The notes below the pieces were generated by a model. That model was not told the DNA's origin, made no database searches, and saw nothing but the letters and a program-made list of their open reading frames with translations. DNA of 64,000 nt, taken from NCBI GenBank assembly GCA_900642245.1, contig CAAAJI010000005.1, forward strand, positions 669,894 through 733,893. Direction: 5' to 3'. Each line of letters begins with the position of its first letter. Position 1 is the stretch's first letter. Origin of the DNA: Fragilaria radians (Eukaryota > Bacillariophyta > Fragilariophyceae > Fragilariales > Fragilariaceae). Below, piece by piece: positions 12,644 to 23,480 of this stretch. The position numbers and the translations under genes are program-made.

Positions 12644-13901
12644 AGATCTAGTAGCAAAAAGCGATTATTGAAGTCCAACGACAATTAGACGTCGGAAAGT
12701 ACCCGGCTGTACAAGTCAGAAACAAATCAACTTAGCTTAAAATTGAGAACACAGCAACTATTTCATTTTTTTGCCTTGTCCTTGCCTGCGTTGTTGCCGT
12801 ACTTCCATAGGACATCCATGGCTTGGCATCATTGCAACTTTAAATGTCAAGGTTGAAAATGCCTAAGAAAACTGTCTAGCCTGCAAATGGAATAGTGCAA
12901 GAGTCAAAGATGTTTTGACTACTCTCCAAAAATCTCTCTTGGAGGCATAAGGTCAGAAGCTAATTGATAACTTACGGGGTAGTGATTAAGGAAAATGATG
13001 CTTACATTTTATTAATCATGCGAGCAAAGAGAATTTACAGCTAAAGATTCAATACTCCGATAACATGGAGATAATTGAAGGTTAGATGAACGCAAGATTG
13101 CTTTTAATGGCAGTTACCCCGAATTAGTATTGTAAAACTTGTTTTGACTCCATACATTGTCACTGCTATTCTCTTGAAATCTGCAATACTAAGTTAATAA
13201 TATTTGACTTTGAGTTTGCAATTCTAAAATATCGCTTGGGGGAGAAAGATTCAGAATCTAAACCTAGCACTTTCCTAGAATGGAATGATAACTAGGAGAT
13301 TCGATTCATGTTGACCGAAAAAGTAAGATAAGCCTTTACACAGGTCTCAGCTCCAAACGCTTAGAAGGCATCACTCGTCTTGACTAGACTTTGTTGATTC
13401 ATGATTGTTTGGGGCAACTTAGGGGATTCTATACTTGAGTCGTAACAAGTAGATCTTTGGAATAATTCAGACATGATGCTCTGATAAGGTGCATATCCGA
13501 CAAGATGAATGAATGCAATTGGCGAGCCAAGATTTGTAAAAGAGGCTCCAGGGCCTGAATATTGAACGCTTGCCAGACTATTCTATTTATATTCTTTATA
13601 TAAACTGAGCATTCAGTATAAGAAGGGACACGTAATGCACTATGTACAGCCGGTACCAAATCATCAACTGGTCTATACACAATAATGAAAGACTTAATCA
13701 TGGAAATTAAAGTGATGAAGCAGAATATCCAACGACAAAAATAGGCTATAACAAATCAATGCTCGAGACAAGTTGAATTATAGGTTGACATTTGCGTTAC
13801 GTGACTATTTCCGATGACAGCATAACAAACAATATACCATAGTTACGCAAAACGGTCAGAATGATTAGGAATGAATAAAACCTAATCATATTCAAAATTG
13901 A
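12644..13901. other. Gene-free spacer
   Basis: This spacer lies between the LTR-like block and the 3' end of the phosphohistidine-phosphatase gene. It holds only short open frames, such as one at 13429-13701 on the minus strand, without recognised domains. Confidence 0.4.
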
Positions 13902-14677
13902 CTAGTATCCTTCATTGGAAGTGCTGATTTCGAAGTTTTCATATCGCATATCCGATTGGATTACACGCTTCGAAATTTCATGGTCAGGCTGACCAAAGCT
14001 GTAGCTGAAGCCAAAAATGTCGACTTTCTTGGAATCTTCATCCAAAAAGATTCTACCGCCTCCAAGAATTTCGATGCTTTCATAGCCGTGTGCTTGTAAG
14101 TCGTGAATGAACGGAGTTGCAACATTTCTATGATAATGTGCACCATCTTTTGAAGTCACAAAGTATGTATCTTCTCGAGAATTTGGCTCTCTGGCCTTTA
14201 TTAAGACGTACTTATTTGCACCCTTGGCAATTTTGACAGGATTGATTGGTTCGAAGCGATCTCCGACATTGCTCGCTTTTTCAGATTGACTTTTCTTTAA
14301 CTCCTCCTTTAATTTCAATGCCTCAGCTTTATCCTCGTCATTGGTAGTGTATTCATAATTATTCATGCTCAAGATTTGGGATACAAACACAAGAAAAAAT
14401 GAAAAGAATACTATTAACAAGGGGAGGATAAAGCTCCTTGTCAATCTTTTATTCTTACTGGGAAGACGCTCGATGATGAAATAAATTAAACTCTCAAGCG
14501 TTGGCGCTGTTGCAGAATAAAATATTTCAATTCCGATTCCGGAAAATATGCTTGTCCGAAACTTAGGTGGAAAGACAAAAAATGAGACAGCCGTACCACC
14601 TTCAAGATCGTTTGAGTATTGTCGAGTCCCTCCAATTCTTTTCTTTTGCTTTCAATGGAGATGATGAATATGGACAT
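13902..14677 (-). CDS. PHPT1: Phosphohistidine phosphatase (PHPT1/Janus family) with probable N-terminal membrane anchor
   Basis: The conserved domain lies at about 14240-13902. It starts KYVLIKAREP, has the active-site region GAHYHRNV (the second His aligns with human PHPT1 His53) and LGGGRIF, then DIFGFSYSFGQPDHEISKR, and ends STSNEGY like other family members. Upstream in the same frame is a basic patch (RLPSKNKR), a long hydrophobic run (SFILPLLIVFFSFFLVFV) and an acidic/Lys-rich linker. That frame has no ATG ahead of the hydrophobic run. I therefore infer a first exon 14677-14600 (starting MSIFIISIESKRKE) spliced over a 107-nt GT-AG intron to 14492, giving 222 residues. The alternative is the ATG at 14366, which gives a soluble 154-residue protein. 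The family removes phosphate from histidine and lysine side chains. The domain call is firm; the start and membrane anchor are inferred. Confidence 0.8.
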
Positions 14678-14949
14678 TCATAATTTTGAAACATACTATA
14701 GAATCTCGTTTCCTAATCATAAGTTATGGCATTAACTTCCTTACATAAAAAGGCTAACAAAGCGTCCACATGCCACATAAATTCTCTGGTTCCATATGTT
14801 TTCAATGTCAAGATGTCGTCTTTGCTGACTTAAGATAATGCATTAATTTGCAAAGAATTATTCAATCATCTTCGCTTCGTCTAATCTTGTTGTTAGAAAG
14901 GCTATGGCTGGCTGTACATCACATCTTGCTCTCATGCTAATGAACAAAG
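14678..14949. other. Short spacer upstream of the phosphatase gene
   Basis: This AT-rich sequence lies between the inferred first exon of the phosphatase gene and the broken 3' end of the copia element. It contains no recognised feature and would have to hold the phosphatase promoter. Confidence 0.35.
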
Positions 14950-17900
14950 CTTATGCTGTAAATGAATGAAATACCTTTGCCTTTGCGTTTTCTAATTGTT
15001 CTTCATTTTGATTTATATTAGATAAATCATCGTTCCATGGACCTATTCTCAGGCTATCTGGAATGACTACTGGAAACTCTTTGATCACCTCTTTGGTGTG
15101 TTTCTTCATGTGAATCTTCACTATTCCAGATTTAACTGGCACAATTTTTGGATCGCCATACTTTTCTTGTAACCATTTGTTAAACTTATCATTTACCTTT
15201 GGATCTTAATGGCTTGACTTGACATTGTCAACATGCCATGTTATTGTATTCTGTTTTCAATTTATGATTCGATTAGCCACGCACGGGTTGTATTCATTTA
15301 CCGTGAAGCCAATTTGTTCAATATCACTCCTAAACTTCTTGTAAAAGAGACTAGATCATTCCGTAATGCTTTGAGCATTTGTGGGCTGCTCTCTTGTTAG
15401 ATATCCAATTTAGATTGGATAAATGCATTTGGAATGTCCACCATCCTTACGTCTCTACCCTCTTCAGCATCTATGGTGGCTGTTAGAAGTATTGGTCTGG
15501 TTGCTGCTGTTGGAGTTGTTGCGTCTTCTCGATTACTATACTCGTGTTAAGTACTACCATCCGCGTATGTTCTTCCTTTGATGGTCTTGTCTTTCTTCTC
15601 TACTAAGAAAATCAGACTTTCTAGTGCTCTATTCTTGTCCATTACACTTAATGTACACACATTGATAGATTCAAACACTTCCCTATCACTTAGTTGCTCC
15701 ATTTCCTGGAAAGCTGCATCCCATCATTGTCTTCCCCATATTTCTTGACTCCTTTGTTGAGACTGTAGGCTTGAATTAATCAACAATTATTCCTTGAGTG
15801 TGAAACATATGAATTAATGATGCTGCAAATGCTTTTGCTGAGATGCACGTATACTCTGTACGTTGGTATCCTTGTGTTGGGATATTGTGTTGTGTTACCA
15901 ATAACTTAAGTGGAGGTTTGCATACTCTTCCAGATCTTGTTCTCTTGTGAATTGAGTCTTCATCTCTTTGTTTGTTGACTTGTTTTCATTGGACGCTTCA
16001 TCATCTGACTGTGTCTTCTGATCTTCTTCATCATCATCCTCATTCTCATTCTTGTTAAAATCTTGAAACTCCTGATCTTCATCATTTGCATCCTGGATTG
16101 CAACCTGTCATACCTTATAGTATTGACTAAAAAGAAATATATTAATTTAATAACTTTATGTGAAATGAACAATGTGACGCGAATGAGATCAATTTAGTCA
16201 CAAAAAAAGATAAAATAGACCATAATTTCACTTTTTGCAACTCAGCATAGAGCACACCTTGGATTGGTAATCGGTTTGACTTGTTATTGTCATTTAAAAT
16301 ATCTGCGATGTCATCTGGATCTATTTTTGCCATAAGGTTTTTCATCATCAGTCGTATCTTTGTTACTGTCCTTTTTCACTCTTGCAAGAAAGCATTGTTA
16401 TGCAGTATAATGCCGTGTTTGGTAGTTATCTTCAAAGCTGAAGGCATCTTATCTTTATCAGCCCTTGTATGGGCCATTTCTATGACATTCCGAGTCATTA
16501 GAAGAGGTGTAACTTGTTGTCTTGTAATAATTGATCCAGTTTGGAGATCTAGTATCTCATATTCATCTTAACTTCATATACTGTTTCCAACTGTTGCATG
16601 AGTGATTAATACTGGTAAGGAAGTATAGCCAAAATACATTGTCTAATGTACTCCCGCAAGCTTTAGCTGTTTTGTTTGGTACCCACTCTGTAGCGCAGAT
16701 ACATGATATGCCTTGAAATTGTCATTAAATAGGACATACCATTAATGTGCATAGTATCCATGCATAAAACCACATCTTGTTGTGCTTGTTTGATTTCTAT
16801 ATAGTGGGACACTACAAGGATACGTTTCCTTCTTGTAGTTTTGCCTTTTAGGCTACCAAGGTATTGACCAAAAATGCTCTTTGTAATTTTTTTATCTTCC
16901 AATGTCTCCGGGTTGTTTTTTTATAAAATTCAATCTTAGAATTGCCTTGATGTCCTTTACACTTGAAATTCCCAGAGTATTGTATAAACTGCCTCTTGCT
17001 TTTTTGGCTTGTTGGAATTGCCTTTTTTGTATAAAAAGCCTTATTCTGTTGCGCTTTATTTGTAAACTGATAATTAGTACTTCTTGTTTTGTATGGATTA
17101 AATGCATTTAACCCAAATGCTGTCTTCGTGAATGGAATTGGTCGTGAAGGCTTCACATGAACACAAAATATATGTTTTGTATCATCATCCATGATTCTTG
17201 TAGCTTTTTTGAGTTGACTCATTCCCAATACGTTAGTCATTACATTTCCCTTGAAGTACACTTGTCCCTCATGATTTGTGTCTTTGACTTGGTCACACTT
17301 AAAAGGACCACCGTTAGTCCAAAGCATCAATGCTTTACATGACTTTCTGATATTTTGAACCAACCTTGAATTCCAGAACAGATTATTGGTAGATTGATTA
17401 TCAAGTAAAATGAGATTCCTCGTATCTGAGATATTCACAAGTTGAGCATGGTAACCATTCCATCCTTCTTCAGATGTTCTTCCTTGCACTCTTGTTCACA
17501 CTTCCCACTTGATTGACTTGTACTTGTTGAACTGTTGTCAGATAACTGACTCTAAGCATTCACAAGTATCTGACCTCTCTTCATAAACCACTTTCACCTT
17601 GGTCTTTTCTTGTGTGGGCAATTTGGTGACATATGATCTGCCACTCTGCAGCAGTAACATTTGCCCTCTAGCTGTGCAAATGACAGAATAGGAGCTACTT
17701 CATCAGATTCGTTCTGGTTGTTCATCATTCTCTGATTCTGATTGTAACTTGCATCAAACTTATGATTGCTGAGTATATGTATGGCCTCTGCCATTGATTT
17801 AGGATATTGATCATTTCCTAATGAGCATCGGGTGCTCAATCCACTCAGGATACTCCCATACTTCTTCTTTTTGCTCTGTTTGATATATAGGTATGTAGAA

Positions 17901-17993
17901 TACTGCTCTAATGCCGTTGACCCACAGAATAGTTAAAATTATAATTATGAGCTGTTTCTTATACTTTTGGTCTGATATGAATGGATTGATCAA
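14950..17993 (-). mobile_element. Decayed Ty1/copia retrotransposon (diatom type), gag to reverse transcriptase
   Basis: Reading from high to low coordinates, copia parts appear in the expected order, broken by stops and deletions. About 17840-17594 has the gag end (LGNDQYPKSMAEAIHILSNH) and a CCHC zinc knuckle CYCCRVADHMSPNC. About 17489-16850 has the aspartic protease with ILLDNQST, plus the TNGGPFK and NVLGMSQLKK stretches. About 16902-16663 is an integrase start (DTMHINGMSYLMTISR), after which the catalytic core appears deleted. About 16570-16250 has the post-integrase segment (TGSIITRQQVTPLLMTRNVIEMAH) and IDPDDIADIL. About 15180-14953 is a reverse-transcriptase tail (NKWLQEKYGD, then GIVKIHMKKHTKEVIKEFPV, and FHSF). 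The element is clearly non-functional. No paired LTRs were found next to it. Confidence 0.85.
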
Positions 17994-18718
17994 TCATAGC
18001 TGTGCGATTGATCAATCAACCATAGCCATACAATTTGCTCACAAAATGTGACTGAGTACTTCTTAGCACGTACCTGTTGATTTTTGTTCCAGTCACTAAT
18101 TCTTTCATTCACGATTCCCAACAGTTATTAGTCTCATCTTAAATCCTTCTAATCCTTCGATTTACTTGTCATTCATTCGATGCTTTGTTCATATGTCTTT
18201 TAACCATATTCACCTTTTCCCTTGGTCTTACCTTTATTGATTTGCTGTATCAATGATTTTAGTGTCATTTGACAATACAAGGTAGGTCTCCACTTCAAAT
18301 TATGCGTTTAGAGCCTTGAGAATAATGTAAAAATCTAATATTTTGTATCTATTTTCGTGAGTCCGATATTCATCATCTTTTTGCCACGCTACAAAAAAAA
18401 GTGTCCTGAAAAAGGCGCCATGAGCATAGCTTCCAAACAAAAGAGTTAAGTGAAGCTTAGTTTGGGACGCAGGGATGCTCTGAGTGGTAAAATAGTCATC
18501 AGAGAGATAGAAAGCTAGAAGCTTTTCTCCGATATTTTTTATGACTTGCTGATATGTTATATGTTAGGTGCATGAGAATTCAAGCACCTAACCTGTTTTC
18601 ATTCATGGGGACTATATTGTGGGTAAGCAGTATTAGTCCGATTACATTTGCCTTCGCGTTAAGTGGACCATTCGAAAGAGTCAGTGAGAATTCAATTTAG
18701 CAATTTAATATCTTTATC
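17994..18718. other. Spacer, possibly 5' part of the copia element
   Basis: No gene is seen. The stretch lies upstream of the recognisable gag and may contain the unrecognised leader or 5' LTR of the copia remnant, but no match to the other LTRs in the window was seen. Confidence 0.35.
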
Positions 18719-19237
18719 CTAGCGTCCTTCAAAAGTACCGACGTGTGCACCAGGGAGGGATTTCACTAGTGAAGATGGGTGCTGGGCAAGGTACTCGCTT
18801 GTTGCATCTGTGCCACAAAGATTTGTAATCACTTGCGACCCTCCTGGGTGATGCGGAGCATAAGACGTTAAATCATAAACCGTATTTTCAATGACTAACC
18901 AGCAATCTGATGGCTCAGAATGAGAGATCAAGTCTGTACTGGAAATAGTTCCTTGATTACTCCCCGTTGGATTGCTCGTTCCAAGATCATTGTTTTTCAT
19001 GTAGAAAAAGGTCCCAATACCCACAATCACCAAAGCGCTAATACCAACGCACAAGGACACAACACGTCGGCATCCGAAGTTGGTGCTGCTTGCTTTTGAT
19101 CTGGAATGGCTTTGGGCAATGTCAGTATGTTCTTCTGTCACTGCCGCTGTTGATATTTGATTCAAGCTTTGTTCAATATCTTTTTCAGAACCTTGAAATG
19201 CTTGTTCTTCCTTGAATAGAGTCGATTGTTGCGGCAT
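18719..19237 (-). CDS. Membrane-anchored cytochrome b5-like heme-binding protein
   Basis: This is an intronless frame of 172 residues starting MPQQSTLFKEE. Residues 1-58 are a polar, Ser/Gln-rich tail. Residues about 59-80 form one transmembrane helix (VVSLCVGISALVIVGIGTFF). Residues 104-172 form a cytochrome b5 fold: HSEPSDCWLVIENTVYDLT, the heme motif HHPGG with the first axial ligand His130, and a second axial ligand His153 in YLAQHPSS. The anchor therefore lies before the heme domain, unlike classical tail-anchored b5. No desaturase or reductase domain is fused, so the protein would be a stand-alone electron carrier whose partner is unknown. Both heme ligands are intact. Confidence 0.88.
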   Translation of the reverse strand: MPQQSTLFKEEQAFQGSEKDIEQSLNQISTAAVTEEHTDIAQSHSRSKASSTNFGCRRVVSLCVGISALVIVGIGTFFYMKNNDLGTSNPTGSNQGTISSTDLISHSEPSDCWLVIENTVYDLTSYAPHHPGGSQVITNLCGTDATSEYLAQHPSSLVKSLPGAHVGTFEGR

Positions 19238-21295
19238 CTTTCCGTTCTCTAAGCTGCATAATAGTTAGGAAAATTTTGTATAGCCTACTTCAATCTATAA
19301 GTACCTTACCTTACCGATTGTGAAAATACGTGGGGGGAAAAGTGGTACGTCAATCTCGAATTGTTACCTATATCATTTTGACACGATTGGTGGTAATCAT
19401 ATTCATGATGAAACGATCAAGAATGGTACTCCGAGTCTTGATGCGCGCACCCCGGGCTGGCAAATTGTATGCTCACAAGAAATTCGAGTCATGAATGAGC
19501 CATGGCATGTCTCGACGTCTCGACGCTCATGTTGAAGTTTAGAAAGTAGTTGAGATATCAAGTCTTTTTACACAAATTCTCGCTTGTCTTGCTTGATTGG
19601 GTAAAAGCACTACTTTAAACTTGCCAACAATATGAATGCCTCGGAATTTTCTAGATTTATTTGCTCGGGAACTCAGGCATACAAATTGTTATCTGCTGGT
19701 ATGAGCCGTCTTTTATATCAAAATTTACTAAAATGTTCATTATATGAATAGATGTTCCTATGAATGCCTAGATCATATCTGAATGTTTATCTCAGGAGCA
19801 ACATACGTATCTCTCTCTAGATGTGAACACTGTTGTCTCAAAGTATAAACACATTACAACATGAAGAACTGCGGTTATGACTGAAAACATATGTGCCAAC
19901 TGTTGAATATTGACATCAGAAAAACTTAGAGATAAGCATCATCACTCACTGTACTGTAGCTGGAATGCCTTAAACTTGCAATCCTGCTACTCTGCTGTTG
20001 TTCTGGAGGTTACAACAACAGGTTCTGTCGGAACATCACAAGTGTTTTTAGAATATTGATGTCCTGTGTTTAGCGTGGTAGTATTACTGATGTGAGTCGG
20101 AAAAATGCAGACAATAAACTCTTTTGTGCAATTTTAGATATCGTGGAAACATGCAATCATTGATCCTTTATAAAGATTTGTACATAAAAAGTGCTAAACA
20201 AAAGATGAAAGTAAACTTGAAATTCAAAGGCAGTAAGGGTAATGAGGTAAGTGAGGAGAGACACAGGATGGTTAATTCAAAAGCCATAGATTTCTAATTT
20301 TTAGGAGTCTGTCATTTTCAATATTTTCTAAAAGCAATTAATTCACTAACGCTGGGGCTGGGATAAAGTCAAACCTCTTTTGAGCTTCTTTTTAGCCAAA
20401 TTAAGCATAATCGCTGCCCTACAGATGCCAAAAAATGATTCCAATACTTAAACGAACAGCAACAGGTAGTATCATTATTGTGTGCGTCATTTCATTTGGA
20501 TCAAGAAACTTCAGCCTTTGTCTCCCTTATTTTGCCTTTAGTCAGATTCTTCTCCTTATTTCAGTATCATGACTATGCCTCACTTACGTTCCTCCGAAAG
20601 TACTTTGTTCAGAAAGGAGCGCATATCAGATATACTCCATTGAAGTCGATAAACCTTCGTTTAGCTATTTCTTTGACACAATAGTATAATTCCTGTAGTC
20701 TTACCTAGACATACAGGTATTTAATTAAAAAGTTAATAATACATATTCACAATCAATCCCGGTAGGAATTACCTCTCTATCTACCTGTTGTTGAACAAAA
20801 CTATCTATTATCATTTGTACTATGTCACAATTTTCTTTGATTTCAAAGCCAAAGAAAACAATTAAGACCTCTATATCCTTTGAACTAGTCCTTGCCTCTT
20901 TTTCGTTACTTGATTAAGCGATTGAAATATACCAAACTTTAAATTTTTAAGTTCTATAAACCTACTTTCGCGTATTTGTCACTCCTTACCAACCTGCTTT
21001 TTCAAATTAAATTCATTTCTCTCTATTCTTTGATAATATCATGCTTTAAGGCTTATCATAGTTGAAAGTGCAAATCTCGTTATTCTTGAGCTCCTCTCCC
21101 CGAACTTCAACACTTGCTTTTTCATATACTCATTTCAATTCTCAAAGAGATTCATTCACAGTCTTCAACCACTTTTGAAGGGAGTGTATGTTCCAGGCAC
21201 TCTTATTCTTTGTAAAAGCTGTCACGCATTTGCTAATAATTGCTAATGTCATGTGGAGAATGGTATCAGACAAAATGTATTTGAAGATCAATTGA
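19238..21295. other. Gene-free spacer
   Basis: This AT-rich sequence lies upstream of the cytochrome b5 gene and before the repeats that start at 21296. Short open frames (for example 19320-19535 plus) show no family resemblance. Nothing else is recognised. Confidence 0.4.
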
Positions 21296-21545
21296 CTCTG
21301 TTCGCACTCAAACTATGTGGTTTTTGCTAGAAAATCTTTGAAAAATGTGATTTCATAGCATCATCATCCTGAACTGTTCTAGTCTGCGTGTTGCAGATAA
21401 GAAGTGCAGTGGACATCAATGTGCTCTGTTCAAACTGTATGGCTTTTTGCTATATTATCTTTGAAAAAGGCATTTTATAGCTTCATCATCGTGAACTGTT
21501 CTAGTCCACCTGTGGCAGATGACAAGTACAGTGGTGCTTCTATGT
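21296..21545. repeat. Diverged tandem duplication of about 125 bp
   Basis: Two adjacent copies (21296-21423 and 21424 to about 21545) share the same order of blocks: CTCTGTTC, CAAACT, TTTTTGCTA, ATCTTTGAAAAA, TCATCATC, TGAACTGTTCTAGTC, GCAGAT and AAGT(G/A)CAGTGG. They differ by many substitutions and one short indel, so the duplication is old. No coding function is apparent. Confidence 0.75.
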
Positions 21546-21813
21546 GCTGCTTGTACACCTCTCCTGTCTGCTTATTTGTTACTTAGTAAATGTATGTTTT
21601 CCCTTCTTCAATACATTCTGACAATGTGCATATGATTTCTTACTAGTGATCTATACTTTCCTCACTAAAGTATGCACCTATGTAACTTTCATTGAAAGTC
21701 TATTTACATCTGACGTAATCCTGTTGCACTTTTTCTGGCTAATTCCATTCCTCATTGTGGCTTCAGTTCAAGTCTCTGCCACCCATCACTACTTCAAAAC
21801 TTCAAATTGCTTC

Positions 21814-22255
21814 TGACACACCTTTGAGTTAAGTTCATTAAGAAAATACCTATCACTATAGGTTGTAAGCAATACAGTCTAGCAATACTATAATAGGTAT
21901 ATAGGACTAAGAGATGTGTGGGCGTGCCGATACTGGAGACGTCCAAGTTATTTTTAGAACATAGTAAATAATACTACAATCAATATTCTTACATTTGCTC
22001 ATCTAAGTCTAGAATTAGAATGGCATTATCTTATATGAATTTAGTGATGCCTTAGTATTGCTTATAAATGAAGAAGATCATTCAATATCTTTTCAGAACC
22101 GTCATATCAATACTATAGGAATGATTACTACAGATTCCCAAGTAGCGAAGGGGAATCTATCAAGATTCACGATTCATGAATCTAAGTTGTGAATCTAAGG
22201 TCACGTAAGCCTAGAGGCTAAGTGTTGAATCTAACACGTAAGCTAGAGCACTTCA
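21814..22255 (+). mobile_element. LTR of a Ty3/gypsy-type element (truncated or solo)
   Basis: The sequence starts TGACACACCTTTGAGTTAA and matches the LTR at 49997-50428 through most of its length, including ATAGGTATATA, CTAAGAGATGTGTGGGCGT, CGATACTGGAGAC, TTTAGTGATGCCTTAGTATTGC, the TATAAATGAAG TATA-like box, CTTTTCAGAACCGTCATATCAA and CACGTAAGCCTAGAGGCTAAGTG. The match fades after CACGTAAGC near 22244. No polypurine tract precedes it. It directly abuts the dead gag sequence. Confidence 0.8.
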
Positions 22256-23480
22256 TTTTTAAAGACGGAAGGCCAGAGGAGTACATCCGGTGATTGATTG
22301 GTTACCGTGACTTGGAGTTTTTGATGCCTTTGAAGGAGCCACCGGATCGGACTAAGATGCTACATACAATGTTGAAGGGATGAGCGCTCTCTAGTAAGAT
22401 ATTGTGAATCTTTATATGCTTTAAATTTAACAGTAGCAAGTGAATTGGTGAAGTCATTTTCTTGATGACAGTCACCTTGGGTTCAAGTCCTGGTTTTGAG
22501 AGATATTTTTTAAACTTATGTTATGAATCAAGTTTTCCGTTTAGTTTATCTTTCATCACCACTTTTTCGGTTGATGCAGGCAAGGATTCGCTTTGAAAGA
22601 ACATTGGATATTAAATCTTTGCCATGTTTGAGAACTAAAGGTGTATTTTAGAATATCTTTGGTACATCTTAAAGGTTGAAAAGATGTCTTGGAACCTTAA
22701 TTGAAGCGAAAGGAAGATTGCCAAGAAAAGATTAGTTTGCAGTAGAAAAGTAATTTATTAGTTTCACAATTTACACAAAATATTATTTTATGACATATTT
22801 TTATTTTAGAACTAATTCATTTTTTCACTCTCTCTTTTTGAATATAATCTTTCAAAGCAATGTGGTGGTGAAGATGTTGAAGTATCTGATCATGATTTGT
22901 TAGAACTAGTAATTAGAGACGTATGATTAGACTATACCTCCAGGCACGCCATTAGGTTGCAAAAGTATTACAGGAGAAGATGCCTCTTCACGGGACCTAA
23001 TACTACGGTTCAGCAATTTACAGAAAGGCTCAATGAGCTTAACCACTATCTACTATTTTTATGGATTTGCAAGTCTTGAATACTCAATGATAGCCAGTGC
23101 TTTGTAAATCAAAAGAATAAAAGGCATTTAGAAGCAGCAATTGCCAAGAGTCCTTGAAAAGATTCAGGATATAAAACAAAGAATCCCAATGGACATTACC
23201 GCTGATGGATGGAAGAGCTATTTTGAGAAATAGGCAGAGAGGAAGCAAACTTCATTGTGACGAATCAACCCATAACAGAATAGAAACTATAGCATGCGTA
23301 AAAAGAGGAACGTAAAAATTCATTTGAAGAGGATTGAAACTACTTAGTAAGTATCAAGTGACGTAAAGCAATGAAGCAACTAGAAAAGGAAATCAAACAC
23401 ACCAAACACAAAACGGAGGTAAAATATCCGAGTCAGCACAAGATCCAATTATGGGAGGGTATAAACGTTTAAATCTTGAG
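22256..23480 (+). pseudogene. Decayed LTR-retrotransposon gag, interrupted by a ~440-bp insertion
   Basis: Translated pieces resemble diatom LTR-element gag. At 22262-22400 the reading is FKDGRPEEYI and MPLKEPPDRTKMLHTMLKG. From about 22853 it continues as GGEDVEVSDHDLLELVIRDV and then RLQKYYRRRCLFTGPNTTVQQ, followed by FTERLNELNHYLLFL. Several in-frame stops follow, and the similarity fades past 23300. The two parts would be nearly adjacent in an intact gag, so the 22414-22852 stretch looks inserted. I cannot decide between gypsy and copia origin; the adjoining LTR favours gypsy. Confidence 0.6.
22414..22852 (+). mobile_element. Candidate tRNA-derived SINE inside gag
   Basis: A stretch of about 440 bp splits the gag remnant and is flanked by a possible 7-bp direct repeat AATCTTT (22407-22413 and 22846-22852). 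Near its 5' end lie an A-box-like TAGCAAGTGAATTGG (22434) and a B-box-like GGTTCAAGTCC (22480-22490) at tRNA-like spacing. Between them is a perfect 5-bp stem GTCAT/ATGAC around a 7-nt loop. The acceptor arms do not pair, so it is not a working tRNA. A tRNA-headed SINE is the simplest reading, but only one copy is seen. Confidence 0.4.

Noticed and set aside
22427..22500. A functional tRNA gene at the A-box/B-box pair
   Set aside because: The acceptor stem does not pair, the T stem relies on wobble pairs and position 37 of the loop is a T. It is treated as a SINE head instead.
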